A DNA stretch of 64,000 nt from Babylonia areolata (lineage: Eukaryota; Mollusca; Gastropoda; Neogastropoda; Buccinidae): NCBI RefSeq assembly GCF_041734735.1, contig NC_134878.1, positions 16,080,901 to 16,144,900 on the forward strand. Direction: 5' to 3'. The position numbers and the translations under genes are program-made. Numbering within the stretch: the first letter of the stretch is position 1; every line of letters begins with the position of its first letter. This document shows, piece by piece, positions 20,065 to 63,592 of this stretch. The notes under the pieces were generated by a model. It saw nothing but the letters and a program-made list of their open reading frames with translations. It searched no databases and was not told where the DNA came from.

Positions 20065-23000
20065 GTTGTTGTTGTTGGTTGTGTTGGTTGAGTCGTTGTT
20101 TTTGTTTTGTTAGGTAGTTTGTTGTTGTTGTTTTTTACTTGTTCATTTGGTGGTGGTTGTTTTTTGTTTGTTTGGTTGGTTTTTTATTTGTTTTTATTGT
20201 TGTTTTTTTATCTGATACCATAAACTTTGTTTTTTTAAACTTGTTTTTTTTTCACATTTATATTATTTTGTCAGCTAATTTGCTACATGCATTGTCTCAT
20301 TCTCATTGTTTTCTTGTCTTTTGAATGTGAATGTGATATATGAATATATTCATTTATCACTTTTCCATTTAGAAGTTTACCTAAAAATAGGTCATTTCTG
20401 CGCGAATGATTTATTTGTAAACTCTTTTTGTATTTCTCACACTTCCAGATGTCTCAACCTACACTCATCTCCTTTCTTATTTCATAGATTTGTTTAAATT
20501 GTCACCTTTAGGCTTTGAAGTTTGTTGATTTTGGCTGTTTGCAGATTGCTGTGATTGGTCTAATCCGATCAGTGAAGGAATCTCAGACAAGGGTTGATTA
20601 TGAAATTGATGACATGACTGGACCTGTATTGCAAGTTAGACACTTCAGTGACCAAGATGTAAGGGTTTTCAAAACATTGTTCATTTATTGTAAGCGTTTT
20701 CAAAACGTATTGTTCTTGTTGATTTTTATCTATGCATTTTATATCTTGAATTAATTATGTTGTTGCTTAAACAGTTTTAAGTTGCCAGGTACCTTTTTTT
20801 TAAGTTATACTTAAAAATGTAAGTGTAGAAACATGAACAAAGACTTTTTTTTCTCCTTACAAGTATTCTGTCATTTTTTGTTTAGAATTTCGTCATCTGT
20901 CATAAGATGGCTGGACATGATTTTGTCACTATGTCAGTCTGATACTATTAAGACAACCGACAACAATTGCTTAATATTGTTATGTTTTAATTGTTAAAAT
21001 TTTATCATCTGCCATGATTTTTTTTTTTAATAACAGTCTGCATTTACTTTTCCTATTATTCTTAGCTTCTCAGAAGAATCAGGAAAGGAACAGTTTTGTA
21101 TGGTGTGGTAAACGTGTATACATTTTTTTTCTCCTCCTTTTATGGAATATGTATGTTGGTATTTGTCTTCAAGTTTGTGCTATATCTACATATTTGAGTG
21201 ACTAATGAGTTAACTAAGGAACCCTGTTACGCTTTTTTCTCTGAAGACAGAAAATAGTCTAAATCAGTGAGTCATCTTTATGCAGTCCATCAATGACTAT
21301 TGAATTTTACCTTGGCCCTTGCAGGAAAATCTTCCCGATGACCAGCGAGAGGAACCTTTGCGGGAAAACACATACGTTCGAGTGTGTGGTCATGTGAGAT
21401 CGTTCCAAGGAAAGAGAAACGTGGTGGCCTTCAAAGTGTTACCTGTTGTAGACATGAACGAGTTGACATGCCACATGTTGGAGATCATAAGGGCACATGC
21501 TGCAGCAAATATGGTAAGATGTTTTACAGGTGTTTTTTTTGTTGTTTTTGTGCTGTCGGTTTGTTTTCAGTCAGTCATTTTCATTGTGTGTGTGAGAGAG
21601 TGAGTTTGAAGAGAGAGAGGCTGTAACACAAGCCAAAGAATACTTTCTTAGTTTATCATTTAAAGAGAAATTGTTGATGCATTTGCTGACAAAGGCGACC
21701 TATTGATTACAGTGCAGTCAAGTAATTGGCATGGCCAAAAACAACATGAATTAACATTATTACAGAATTAGATATGATCTGTACCCACTGTTAAATGTTT
21801 AAGCCTCCTTTCGTCAGGCATTCTTGTATACACACTTACAACACAGACAGGATCACAGCATGCACTGGAGAACATACACATGCACTGTCTCTTAACAGGA
21901 CTATTGTATTCATGTGTTTGATAAAGTTAATAGGTGATTAAGCAGTATTATATACTTTTACATACAGAACTGTATCATAATCATAAGTACAGAAAATCTG
22001 TCTATGCTCAACTGTTTTTAAAGAACTGTCCATTTCCAGTATTTCTTGTAAACTGCTGATATTTTGTTAAATATGTACAAATAAAAAAGCCGTTGTATGT
22101 ATTGTAAAAGTATCCCTTATTCAGTTATTGTGTATTATCCAGATGACCAGTCAGAATTTGAATGATTTACTGTCATTCTTTACTTTTTAGCAGATGCATT
22201 GCAAAAGTTTAATAGTCTCATGTTTGTTTTTGGAACTGTAGCTCCAAGCATCAGGCTGTTTCAGATACAAATGTGCCTTACAAATAATAACAAGAAAGAA
22301 ACTTGTTCTGTTTTTAAGTACGAAACACCTGGTGGATGAGTTGTTTTTGATGTTCTTGTCAGTGTAAAGTAGTGTAAGCCATCCTGATATTCACCATTTA
22401 GAATGTCCACTTCCGTGATGCAAATATCTGGAAGTTTTATTTGTGTCATGACTATGTTGTTGTTGGAACAGGTTGACAACAGTGTAGGTGGAGGCAATGC
22501 AATGAGCACTTCTGCAGGAGCACCTCGCGCTGGTGATTATTCTGGGTCCACCAACTTTCCTGGCATGTCGTCACTACACAGTCAGGTCAGTATATGATGC
22601 ATAAAAATGGTTGGAAAAATACCTGTCCGTGCATGTATGTGTTTGGTTATAATTCCCCCCCCCCCCACCCCCCCTCAGTGACAGTTGCAGCTACATGTAA
22701 ACAGTATTCATAAGTGTATTGAAGTACCTTGATGTTTTGTTTCTGTGCAGTTACTTTCAAGTGTTAAAAGAACAGGTGAATCTTTTTATTTTATTAGGTT
22801 TGTACCAGTGTGAAAAGGCAAACTGCTGTTTTGCATTCACGTGAAACATAAGTATTGGGACAGTTAGCAATATTAAGTGATCTGTTATGTGATCTTTAAA
22901 ACACATAGCAGTGATAACTGTTACATAACAAGGTTCCAGTAAGTATTAAGTTCTGTTGCAATGATTTGCTTTTGCATCATAAAACATCAGGTGTTATCAT

Positions 23001-23565
23001 TCTGTTTGTGAAAGCCATCCTGACGCTAGACTATCCATTTCAATTACACATACATCAGCATGACCCATGGGAGCGCAGGTTCTGGCTAGAGTCTGATTCC
23101 TGTTCTGTGCAAAATATTTGTCTGTCACTGTGGGCGAAGGTGGTTAGAGCTAGTGACCTCTGTTGGGTATATTATCTCCCTTTCACATATGTGAATGCAG
23201 CAATTTCCCCCGCGCCCCGCCCCCTCCCCCAGCAGCTATCTTCTTTCCTGCACCATGCCATGCTCCATATGTCTTCTTCTTTTTTTCTTTTTTCTTTTTT
23301 TTAAACTTTTGTTACAAATGTAAATTACTTATTATTGATTAACTAATCTGTCTTTTCACTGTTGAGCTGTTTATTCTTTATTTCCCAGATTGCCACCATT
23401 ATCAAAAACAACACGACAGATGTGGGTGCAAGTGTTGCGGATGTGTCCAAACATCTGAGAGGTGTGCCAGAGAAAGCCATTAGAGAAGCTGTGGAATTTC
23501 TGAGTGGGGAAGGACATATCTATTCAACGATTGACGACGATCACTTCAAAGCCACTGACGGCTGA
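18735..23565 (+). CDS. RPA2: Replication protein A 32 kDa subunit (RPA2)
   Basis: Seven exons: 18735-18753, 19116-19204, 19917-20021, 20545-20658, 21325-21513, 22472-22585, 23389-23565 (TGA 23563-23565), all with GT-AG introns and consistent phases. The sum is 807 nt, 268 residues; the human protein has 270. The N-terminus [19 protein letters not shown] is the Gly/Ser-rich phosphorylation region. S22-P and T28-P align with the cyclin-kinase sites S23 and S29 of human RPA2. The OB fold follows ([79 protein letters not shown]). Then come a linker and the winged-helix domain ending [17 protein letters not shown], which is nearly invariant in animals. RPA2 pairs with RPA1 and RPA3 to bind single-stranded DNA in replication and repair in the nucleus. 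The start is fixed by the conserved MW and by phase. Confidence 0.97.
20030..20250. repeat. (TG)n then (TTG)n/T-rich intronic run in RPA2
   Basis: Right after the donor of RPA2 exon 3 there are about 16 TG units, then TTG repeats and a long T/G-rich strand-biased stretch to about 20,250. Simple-sequence DNA only. Confidence 0.85.
23055..23190 (+). mobile_element. Diverged terminal-repeat fossil of a DIRS-like element
   Basis: Within RPA2 intron 6, ATGACCCATG...AGAGTCTGATTCCTG, TCTGTGCAAA and a final TATTATCTCCC align with the terminal repeat at 42,205-42,364. It is more diverged than the pieces at 6,388 and 42,205, so it is an older, broken remnant without coding sequence. Confidence 0.55.
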
Positions 23566-23692
23566 ACGGCATTGCATTTCTGTGTTCTTTTTCCTTCTCT
23601 TGTCTTCCTGCACTGTCTGCTCGGATACTTTTTTTTTTTTTTTTTTTTCCTTTTTAGTTGTTATTAACACTTTCTTCTTTGTATAGGTGACC

Positions 23693-23698
23693 AATAAA
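23693..23698 (+). terminator. RPA2 polyadenylation signal AATAAA
   Basis: A canonical AATAAA lies 128 bp after the RPA2 stop codon, followed by a G-rich run. It is the only canonical hexamer close to the stop and is the likely 3' end signal. Confidence 0.75.
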
Positions 23699-23759
23699 AG
23701 TGCTTGAAGAACCTTTTTTGGTGGGGGGTAGGGGGGGGGGGGGTTAGCATTAACATTGC

Positions 23760-26700
23760 TATGATAATTATTATTGATATTACATTGGTCCGGGATAAGT
23801 CAGCTTTGAGATTGGAAAAGGGAGTAGTCTTTTTCTTTTTTTTTTACTGATGTTGGTATACATGTACATAGAAATGGGGGGGGGGGCCACATCATTACTT
23901 CATCACTTTAAACAGACCTTTGGAAAATGGCTTCGTCAGCATCCATTGCTTGTCATTCTTGAGTTTTGTTTGCATAAAGACACAATCAACATTCGAGGTG
24001 ACAGGAATTACTCAAGTTGTTGGAACTGTAAAAAGATGTGTTTATTTCATTGCTTGAGAGATTCACAGTGTCCAGAACATTGATTGGTTGGTTATTTTAA
24101 TTTTTGTTATTTCTCAAAGTAGCGTGGAAAAGTAGTGATGGCACTCATTTAATTTCCATTGTGGTGTGAAAAGAAGTGAAACTATACATTTCAAATGATT
24201 GAAATGTATGCATTGTTCTGTTTAGTATCACTGTCAATCAGTCAATTTGATTGTACCCTGATGGGTAAAGTGCATTAAAAATGTGTTTAAAATAAAATTT
24301 GATGATAATAGTATTAATTTTGCTTCTGACATCATCATTTGTGTGTGCTATTCAGGATGAATGTATGTGTTGTTACGCAAACACTTGTGCAGTTGTGTGC
24401 ATCTTTGTTATTAATGGACCAATAAACAATCAGGCATTTGAATATGTATGTGAAGATTATAAAACAAATGCTTCAACAAACAAAACTGATTATTCACATC
24501 ACCCTACAAAATTTATCCTCCAGACAGTCTCTTTTTGTTTCCCTTTTCATGTGATGTTCTCCTTCCTATATATGTGCATTTCCTTCCGAAACTGCGGGTC
24601 AATTTATTGCTCATATCTTTATGGAAAGACTGGGTCTAGCAATGAGTGATATATATTAGTAAAGGACAGAAATGGCAAAATCCAATGACAGTCAACAATC
24701 ATTCTTGCACAAAAACTGTGCTGTTGATATCCAGAAATGTGATTTAATTCTGCATGGATTTTGCTGCTGTTATGCACAGGTGATGTGTCAGAAATATGCA
24801 TGTATGGAAACAATGTTCACATACGAAAGAGCATGGATACTACAGATACAGAAACAAATATGCAAAAATACACATTGAGAAACAAGCATTCTAAATTACG
24901 TATGCCTTATCTGAATTTGCACAAAGCTGGGAGGATCCACTTTTATGTCCTGTGATGAGATTTTCTGCATACCTCAATACATCTGCACTTTGATTTGTTT
25001 TCTAAAGCCTATTCAGCTCAGCCGTGTATTGTTGCCAGACAGCATCACCCCTCTCTTTGGCTTCCTGTATGGAAATCCTTCAGCTACTCTTCCTTGCTCT
25101 GAACACTGCACGCTGATGACAGAAAATGAAGATATGATATTCTCACTTGCAAAGTATGCATCCAATGCAGTAAATATGCGCACAAAAGTCAACAATAGCT
25201 CTAAATACTTATTAATCAATATTATTGAGGATTCTCGCAGGCTCGATGAGAGGAAAAAGGATGAATAAACAGGAAGGGTGACATTTTGGCGGTTTTGCCA
25301 ATGTATCTACATGACGCATTCGTATCAGTTGATACACATACACACGTACTCGCACGCACTGGGCTCGCACGCAGACACACACGTACATTTTTCATGTAAC
25401 ACAGGCACAAGAAAATTTCAATGTTAAAATCAATTGTATACTATGATGCACTTTCACAGGAGATAAAGCAGCGAACATGGATTTGCCTAACATTTTCAGA
25501 ATGATGTTACAATATCTTGGTTTTAGACACATTTAGAAGAATCAGTCCACACTCCATATTCAGTCTTATTCATGCTGTTGTGAATAAACTAGAACATGAA
25601 TACATTCTCTTTTTTTAATTTTTTTTAAGTGAAACAAATCTGAAAATTAATCAAAGTGACTGTTCTATTATATACTTAAATTAGTGACGAATACAGAACT
25701 GAACCCTGTTTACTTGAAGGATATCTTAATCAAAACAGTCAATGTACAGGTTAGAAATTACCTTTGTCATGAAAGGGTATGTAATTTAACATCCTGAAAG
25801 AAATAAGACCATGTCTTACAATGGAAGATGAATACAATTTCTTTAACAATTGCAAACTATTCATACGCAGAATTCAGCAAAAACACCATCCAAGTACGTA
25901 CTATTTAACCATGATAATGGAAGACAAACTTGTCAGAATGTTTGGGAAATTTGTTCAAAACCGCTGCCCAGAACTTCATTGCAAGGAGAACTAATTCAGC
26001 TTCTTGCATAAAACTGTTTTATTTGTGACTGAGTATGTGTCTTAAAACCACTGTCATGGTTTAACTGACAAACAAAATTGATTCTGTTTCACACACACAC
26101 ACACACCACCACCGCCATCACCATCACCACCACCACCACATACACACACACACCGCAGATATACACAAAATCAGACACACACACACCACCACCACCACCA
26201 CACACACACAGATACACACAAAATGACACCCAAACATGCACGCCCTACACATGTCGCCCCAGTCAGACTATCCCTTAAATTGCTACTGCCTCCCACAGAA
26301 GCGTCCGGAGCACATAGTCCAGAAAATATAACCACCACTGTACTACTCAGTTGTTTGTTTTCAACTTTCCCATAGTTGAAATCTGTTTCTTTCTATTCTT
26401 TTTTTTTTTTTATCATCATTGTTATCATTTATCATCATCATCATCATCATCATCAGATTTTTTGTATTTCATCCCAGCTGTTCACATCGCTGTCGCTGGC
26501 TTCCAAAGAATGTGTGGAACCGTGCAGTTTCTCTGGCATGATCGCCAGAGTGAGTGAGTGATATATATATAATCTTATGAGCTCATCCTGTGTTTATTTT
26601 ATGTCAATGTCTATGAATCTGTTTCTATAGAATGGTTTATCAAAATGTGATTCTCGGTGGCAGTAGGGGGGTTTGGGGGGTTCAATGTGGGCATTGTGGG

Positions 26701-27535
26701 AGCAACTGAATTTATGAATGCGTGTGCGTGCGTGTGTGGGAGGGATGGGGGGTGGGGTCTGTAGATAGGGAATGTAGATTGTGTGTGTGTGTGTGTGTGT
26801 CTTCATTTCCCTTTTTTTTCTTTTCTTTCTTTTTAAATAAATCTTGTCGCATCGTTGATTTCACTTGTGGCGTCAATGACGTAATGAGTGCTACCTGGAT
26901 TAGGGTCGATCTTCATATTGCTGAGTGTCTTTTTTCTTCTTTTTCTCTGTGTAGTGTCTGCTGATATCTGTAATCCTTTTATACAGCTTAGCCTGCGTTG
27001 GAAAACATATCAGCGAAGGATTCTGCTTTTTCTGCTACACGAGAGAGAAATATCATCTGATTTTACCGGGCATGGTGGTAACGTATTTCAATATAGTTCC
27101 GACAGTTTTTCCACTGATATCTTTATGGTTGTTGATCTCTGATTAACAAAATGTTCTTCAGCATTTCTCTTTTGCGTTTGCTATGATTTTATCACAAACT
27201 TTATTGGCTATTTTCATTCCTTTGTGATTAGGGATTGAGCAGTCTTTGTCACATGTCTTATACTGCAGTTTCTGTTCGCAGACTGCACTGGTTCGGCTCA
27301 CAGTCTTCATTCTATCAAACATAATTGCCAGTGTGTTTCCATGGTTTTGGAAGATTTATTTTTGGAATGATGATCTATCTCATCTGCTGCAGCAGAAAGT
27401 TACAAAATGTGTTGTAAACTGTGTGTTTGTTTCCTGCAATGACATGATCAGTTTTCATGTTTTGAAGAGCATCTTTAAAGACTGCCCGATCCGCGATTTT
27501 ATAGTCAGTATACTTCAGTTGGCAGTGTCACGGCC
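23760..27535. other. Intergenic region without recognised genes
   Basis: No exon series, RNA gene or intact transposon is recognised. Frames are short. Simple repeats occur at about 26,090-26,225 ((AC)n mixed with (ACC)n), 26,430-26,456 ((ATC)n) and 26,779-26,800 ((TG)n). The region separates the 3' end of RPA2 from repeats upstream of ROCK. Confidence 0.6.
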
Positions 27536-27905
27536 TAATTTGCAGGTATACAGAGCTTGCGTTCTAAGCACCCTACTCAACTCGAGTGAAACATGGACCA
27601 AATATTCCGCACCGTGACAAGAGAAGAGACTGAACAGTTTCCATCTCCGATGCCTTAGACGCATTCTTGGAATCCGATGGCAGGACGAAATCTCAAACAC
27701 TTAAGTGCTTGAGCGTCCAGGCTTGCCAACTATCTCGCCCTTCTGCCGAGTCGACTCCGTCTTCGCTGGCTCGGTCACTGTTCGCGGCCGCCGAATGGAT
27801 GATCCCAAAAGATCTGCTGTACGGCGAACTATCACAGGAATCAAGGCCCCAAGGCCATTCCCCGACTAAGATTCAAAGACGCTTGCAAACAGGACCTGAA
27901 AAGTA
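27536..27905 (+). mobile_element. LINE ORF2 C-terminal fragment
   Basis: Plus-strand translation gives VYRACVLSTLLNSSETWT, KRLNSFHLRCLRRILGIRWQ, an RMDD-containing piece and a KDLLYGEL segment, in changing frames. This is the standard order after the RT domain of a group of animal non-LTR elements. It differs from the LINE pieces at 2,605, 7,105 and 29,318. It is an inactive fragment; nothing upstream of 27,536 could be assigned to it. Confidence 0.82.
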
Positions 27906-27945
27906 CAGGTACTGCATCAAAACACAGCAGAAAAAAGGTGGGATA

Positions 27946-28055
27946 CCGCAGTACCGTTTCGGCGCCGTTTCGTTTATACCGGGATTCATGAATGTCTTGG
28001 TTTCATGTCCGAAACAGCCTACATCGTACCAGTACCGTTTCGGTGCCGTGAGTAT
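27946..28055. repeat. Short direct repeat, about 80 bp apart
   Basis: CAGTACCGTTTCGG followed by a YGCCGT hexamer occurs near 27,949 and again near 28,029, with CGTTTCGTTTATACC between. Its origin is unknown. It lies just after the LINE fragment. Confidence 0.65.
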
Positions 28056-28748
28056 AAAACGCCAGCTTAAAACTATCACCATATTTAATCTAAACGGTGC
28101 TCACTTCTATATATATATACCTGAAGGCCCTGATCATGAGAATACAGGCTGAATGGATGAAAGATTTCCTTGAGTTACCAACAAGACAAATGGATTATTG
28201 GGGGTGGGTTCAATGCTCATGCGCCTTTTTGGGATATAGTACTGACTGTAAACACATCACTAGTAATAGATCATTTGATAAATATCGAACATTAGAAGAC
28301 TCTAATTTAAACATGGGTATTCAGTCTTCAGTGATAATGGAAAAATCACTCAGTCACGGTGCCAATCCATAATTCTTCAGCCATCGATTTTAGTTTAACC
28401 GATTTCTCCACTACTCGCACCAAATTGTATGTGGAACACTGAAAACGATTTATTTTATCTGCAGGATCACATTCCACTGATAAACACGATATTAAATCGG
28501 AAAACGGATAGAACAAGAAACTGAACGCAACACTGACCTCAGTGTTCAAGTTCACTGTCAACTGAGTTTTTCAAGTGTTTGACCACACTGCTGGCACTGA
28601 CTACCCTCTTGTGAAGTTTAGGAATGACCCCGGCGGCCTCAGTTCGCAATTCTTGAGTCAGTTGATCTCTGTCAGTTTCAATGACAGACAGCCAGTGCAC
28701 TCCGACCGACGGTCCTTAGTTCCTCCGGCAGTGGTCAGTAGACGTCGA

Positions 28749-29217
28749 GCACGCCGCCACACTTCTTCTTCTTCTTTGTTCGTTGGCTACAGTTCCCACC
28801 GCTGACGTCAGTTCACTCGTTCGTACATGAGTTGGCTCAGGCTTTTACGTGTATGACCGTTTCTATCCCGCCATGTAGGCAGCCATACTCCGTTTTCGGG
28901 GGGTGGGGGTGCATGCTGGGTATGTTCTTCAGTTGTTTCCATAACCCACCGAACGCTGACACTCACGGTGATGGATTACATGATCTTTAACGTGCGTATT
29001 TGATCTCAGTAGTTCTGCTTGCGAACACACACGAAAGGGGTTCAGGCACAAGCAGGTTTGCACATACTGTATGTTGACCTGGGAGATCGGACAAATCTCC
29101 ACCCTTTACCCACCAGGCGCCGTTACCGAGACTCGAACCCGGGACCCTCAGATTGAACTGAAATCCGTCGATCGCTTTAACTACTCGGCGCTATTGCGCC
29201 CGTCGCACGCCACACTT
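28749..29217 (-). mobile_element. SINE family A copy with many short insertions
   Basis: Minus-strand SINE-A (about 28,765-29,204) with (CTT)n at the left and the tRNA-like head at the right (TCGAACCCGGGACCCTCAG). Flanking sequences GCACGCCGCCACACTT and GCACGCCACACTT look like a target duplication with a 3-bp difference. Compared with the copies at 2,833 and 13,803 it carries about eight insertions of 2-11 bp, several containing CAGT or ACTG. Confidence 0.85.
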
Positions 29218-29317
29218 GAACAACTCCCAGTCCTACCCTGTCCCCTCCTGTAGAACAGAGTACCGCAACTACTTCCCAACCGCTGAGAACCTGGCATCCC
29301 GGAGTGGAATGTGTTTC

Positions 29318-30490
29318 CATATCATATCATATCATATCATATCAAGGCGTGCAGGCCTGACGAGGCCTTTTGCCCGCTTGATGTGGGGAAGAAAAAGAGA
29401 GTCCCCACATATGTCTGATGCATTTTTTACATTGAGTGCGCAATGCTTGAAAAATCAATAAATATGTAAATGAGTTTTGTGTTTAAGATTTTTCAAATGA
29501 ATATCAAGATAATTTTTAAATGTATTCACTGTTCCTGCGGAAACAACATCTTGTGACAAATTGTTCCAAACATTTGTTACTCTGTTAGTAAAGAAATGTG
29601 CAAATCTGGAAGTTTTAACTGAAACTTTTAATAGTTTGTAGGAATGGCCTCTTGTGGTACTGTTCTCATTCAATGTAAACAAAGAGTTTATGGTTCTGCT
29701 GTCATATAATCCATGTGTCATTTTATCCATCTCTATTAAATCACCACGCAGTCTTCTATATTCTAAACTAGGTAACTTAAGTGCTTGCAACCTACTTTCA
29801 TAGTCCATATCAGCAAAGCCAATGATTCTTTTAGTGAATCTTCGTTGAACATTTTCAATACTGTCTGTATGTTTCACTAAACCCGTATTCCAAACAACAT
29901 TCCCATATTCTAAGACTGGCCTGACTAATGACTTAAATAATGGCACCATTATGTCTTTACTTTTACACTGTATGTTTCCAACTAGCATTCCGGTCAATCT
30001 ATTGGCTTTTTTAATGGTTTCATTAATATGAACATCAAAAGAGAGACCAGAGTCAACAATGACTCCAAGATCTCTCTCCGATGAAGTCTTCTGCAAGTCC
30101 GTACCATTCATATAATACTTATAATGTGGATTATTTCTGCCTACGTGTAAAACTTTACATTTATTGTTATTAAATTTAATTTGCCATCTATCAGTCCAGT
30201 GTACTAAATTATCAATACTAACTTGTAATTTCAATCTACCAACATCAGAATCTACTTCCTCATAGATCTTTGTATCGTCTGCAAAGATTTTCACAAAACA
30301 GTCTAGTATGTCAGGCATGTCATTTATATAACATACAAAGAGTGTGGGCCCCAAGACACTGCCTTGGGGAACACCACTACTCACCTTAACAGGACACGAT
30401 GACTCAGTCCCTACTGATACTACATGAGACAGCCGGTGCGGCAGCAGCTGCACCCTCAGTCGGTAGAGACATTCCTGCAAAAATCTGAAC
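29318..30490 (-). mobile_element. 5'-truncated CR1-like LINE
   Basis: One uninterrupted minus-strand frame of about 340 residues encodes the second half of a reverse transcriptase and its C-terminal region. It contains SGVPQGSVLGPTLFVCYIND (motif 4), KIFADDTKIY (catalytic FADD), WQIKFNNNKCKVLHVG, RDLGVIVDSGLSFDVHI, LVRPVLEYGNVVWN and RRFTKRIIGF. It ends at a TAA near 29,455. A 3' untranslated part follows, with a terminal array of GATAT pentamers at about 29,318-29,345 (minus strand). This layout is typical of CR1-type non-LTR elements. The 5' end is cut off near 30,490 beside a (TG)n tract. The frame is intact to the stop, so the insertion is probably young. Confidence 0.9.
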
Positions 30491-30518
30491 AGAAAGTGTT
30501 GTGGGTTTTTTTTTTCAA

Positions 30519-30568
<50 letters not shown>

Positions 30569-30820
30569 GTTTTTTTTGTTTTTTTCCTCTGAGTGCCCCC
30601 CCCCCCCCCCTTAATCTTCAACAAGATGAAAGTGTTCACCTGAAGGAAAAAGAAGATGAAAGTCATCTAAAAAAACTACATACAATGCTCTATCACATCT
30701 ACCACCAGTTCAGCAGGTAGCATATACACACTGACATGTCACGCACGCGGCGCGCGCACTGACACACACACACACACACACACCGTGACACACACTGACG
30801 ACACACACACACACACTGAC

Positions 30821-30877
<57 letters not shown>

Positions 30878-30910
30878 ACACCGTGCAGCACACCGTTGCA
30901 CACACACTGT

Positions 30911-30964
<54 letters not shown>

Positions 30965-30974
30965 CACTCAAACA

Positions 30975-31017
<43 letters not shown>

Positions 31018-31047
31018 CTCACTGACACACACTGGCACACTGACACT

Positions 31048-31090
<43 letters not shown>

Positions 31091-31125
31091 ACACACACAA
31101 ATGACACACACACACACGCGCGCGC
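30519..31125. repeat. (TG)n tract, C-run and long interrupted (AC)n block
   Basis: (TG)n at 30,519-30,567 is followed by poly(T), CCCCCCCCCCCC near 30,598, and then about 360 bp of (AC)n from 30,755 interrupted by repeated CACTGACAC units. It is one of the longest simple-sequence blocks in the window. Apparent long reading frames here are Thr-His or Cys-Val repeats only. Confidence 0.92.
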
Positions 31126-32532
31126 GTCCATGTATGTACACAAAAAATAGTAAAAAGCACGCACACAGTATACAAAAACATTTGTGCATGGATGCGAACA
31201 CTTTTAGCAGGCATGCACACACTATTCATGTGGTATGCCGAGTGAAAGGATGTACATAATAGTGAGATATACACTATAAGCTGGTCATTCGGTTTGCTTG
31301 TCTGTTCTTTATTATTTTGTTCCATACGTACTATCCATCGGAAGACTAAAAACGAGCATGTATGCACGCGTGCACTTGGGCGCATTTGTGTGTTTGTGTG
31401 AGGACGAGACTTTATTCTTGTCAGAACTTAATAAAGGGACAAAATAGCATATTGTCTTTAAAGAACAATAACGGGATTTGCTCCCCTTTATAGAACGATT
31501 ACTTGCATGAAATGTTAAATGTTGATGTTAAATGTTCTCTGTGAAGAAACGTTATGAACAAAGTTAAAAGCAATCGAACTTCGATTATCGGTGATGTTTT
31601 GTTTTTAATGGTAGGTCTAACTGCCCTTTCCATTGATACTTTATTTACCAAGAGGACACCTTTGACCGTCTGACTCATTTCAGAGAGGATTCCATTATTA
31701 AAAAAAAATATTACATACCTGAACGCAGTTATCCCCCCTGCTTTACCTCAGTCTCCGTGGCACGTCAACTGCAGAGCATACGAACAAAGTCAATATTACT
31801 TTTGCGATAACGTTTTGTAGTGTCTGCATTTATTACATTTCTGCTTTATTTTAAACTGTCCATGTAAAGGTGATATTACGTTACTGTTTTGTTTCTATTT
31901 AACTTTTCAGGTGTCACGATGCACACCTGTCAACCGTCCGTATGTTAGTTCCAAGGTAGAATGATGTCGAGCGCCATAACGGATTGACAGAGCAGGCGGA
32001 CGACAACAAGAGGAAGCCAGTGGGGGCAAAGGCTGCCGACAAGCGTGCAACAATTGCACAATGGTGAAATGATAGCCTTGAAGTCTTGGTAGTTTTCAGT
32101 GAGTTCGTGGACACTCCTGCCGCTACCATTGTTCCGGTCTGTTGGAAACTTTGGGCGTGAGGCGAGAGTTGTCGAGCAAGTTGGACAGTCGGTGGCTCTT
32201 TTGACAGATGACGATTGTTGTCAGAAGCAGACTATGCTGCTGTAGACGCGGAATTCAGTCGATAATACCACGTAATTCGCAGTGATGCTACAATCTTCAA
32301 GCGTCTTAATGTGTGATAGCTTGCCACCGAGGATTCTGGGTGTTTGGTTCAACGATGTTTCATCAACAGCGATGATTAGATTATGATATCGATTGAGAGT
32401 TGATCCGTCGTTGAATGGTATAAACAGGGTGTAATCTCTGACTGACTGGCATTCATTCAAGCTGGTGGTCAGAAGGAGAAATTGGAACCGTTGTAAAGTT
32501 TAATCTGAATGTCGGCACATCATCAAGCAGGC
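31126..32532 (+). promoter_or_regulatory. Upstream region and probable 5' UTR of ROCK
   Basis: No coding exon is found before the ATG at 32,533. The last about 600 bp are unique and less A/T-rich than the surroundings, as expected for a promoter and 5' leader. The transcription start cannot be placed. A non-coding first exon further upstream is possible. Confidence 0.4.

Positions 32533-63592
<31,060 letters not shown>

Noticed and set aside
30491-30666. N-terminal extension of the CR1-like LINE frame
   Set aside because: The frame runs on through (TG)n and a C-run only because they lack stops. The similarity to reverse transcriptase starts after that.
30699-31385. Long minus-strand frame of Cys-Val repeats (and other Thr-His or Cys-Val frames at 6,567, 16,032 and 18,079)
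   Set aside because: Dinucleotide repeats are open in several frames by composition. They are not genes.
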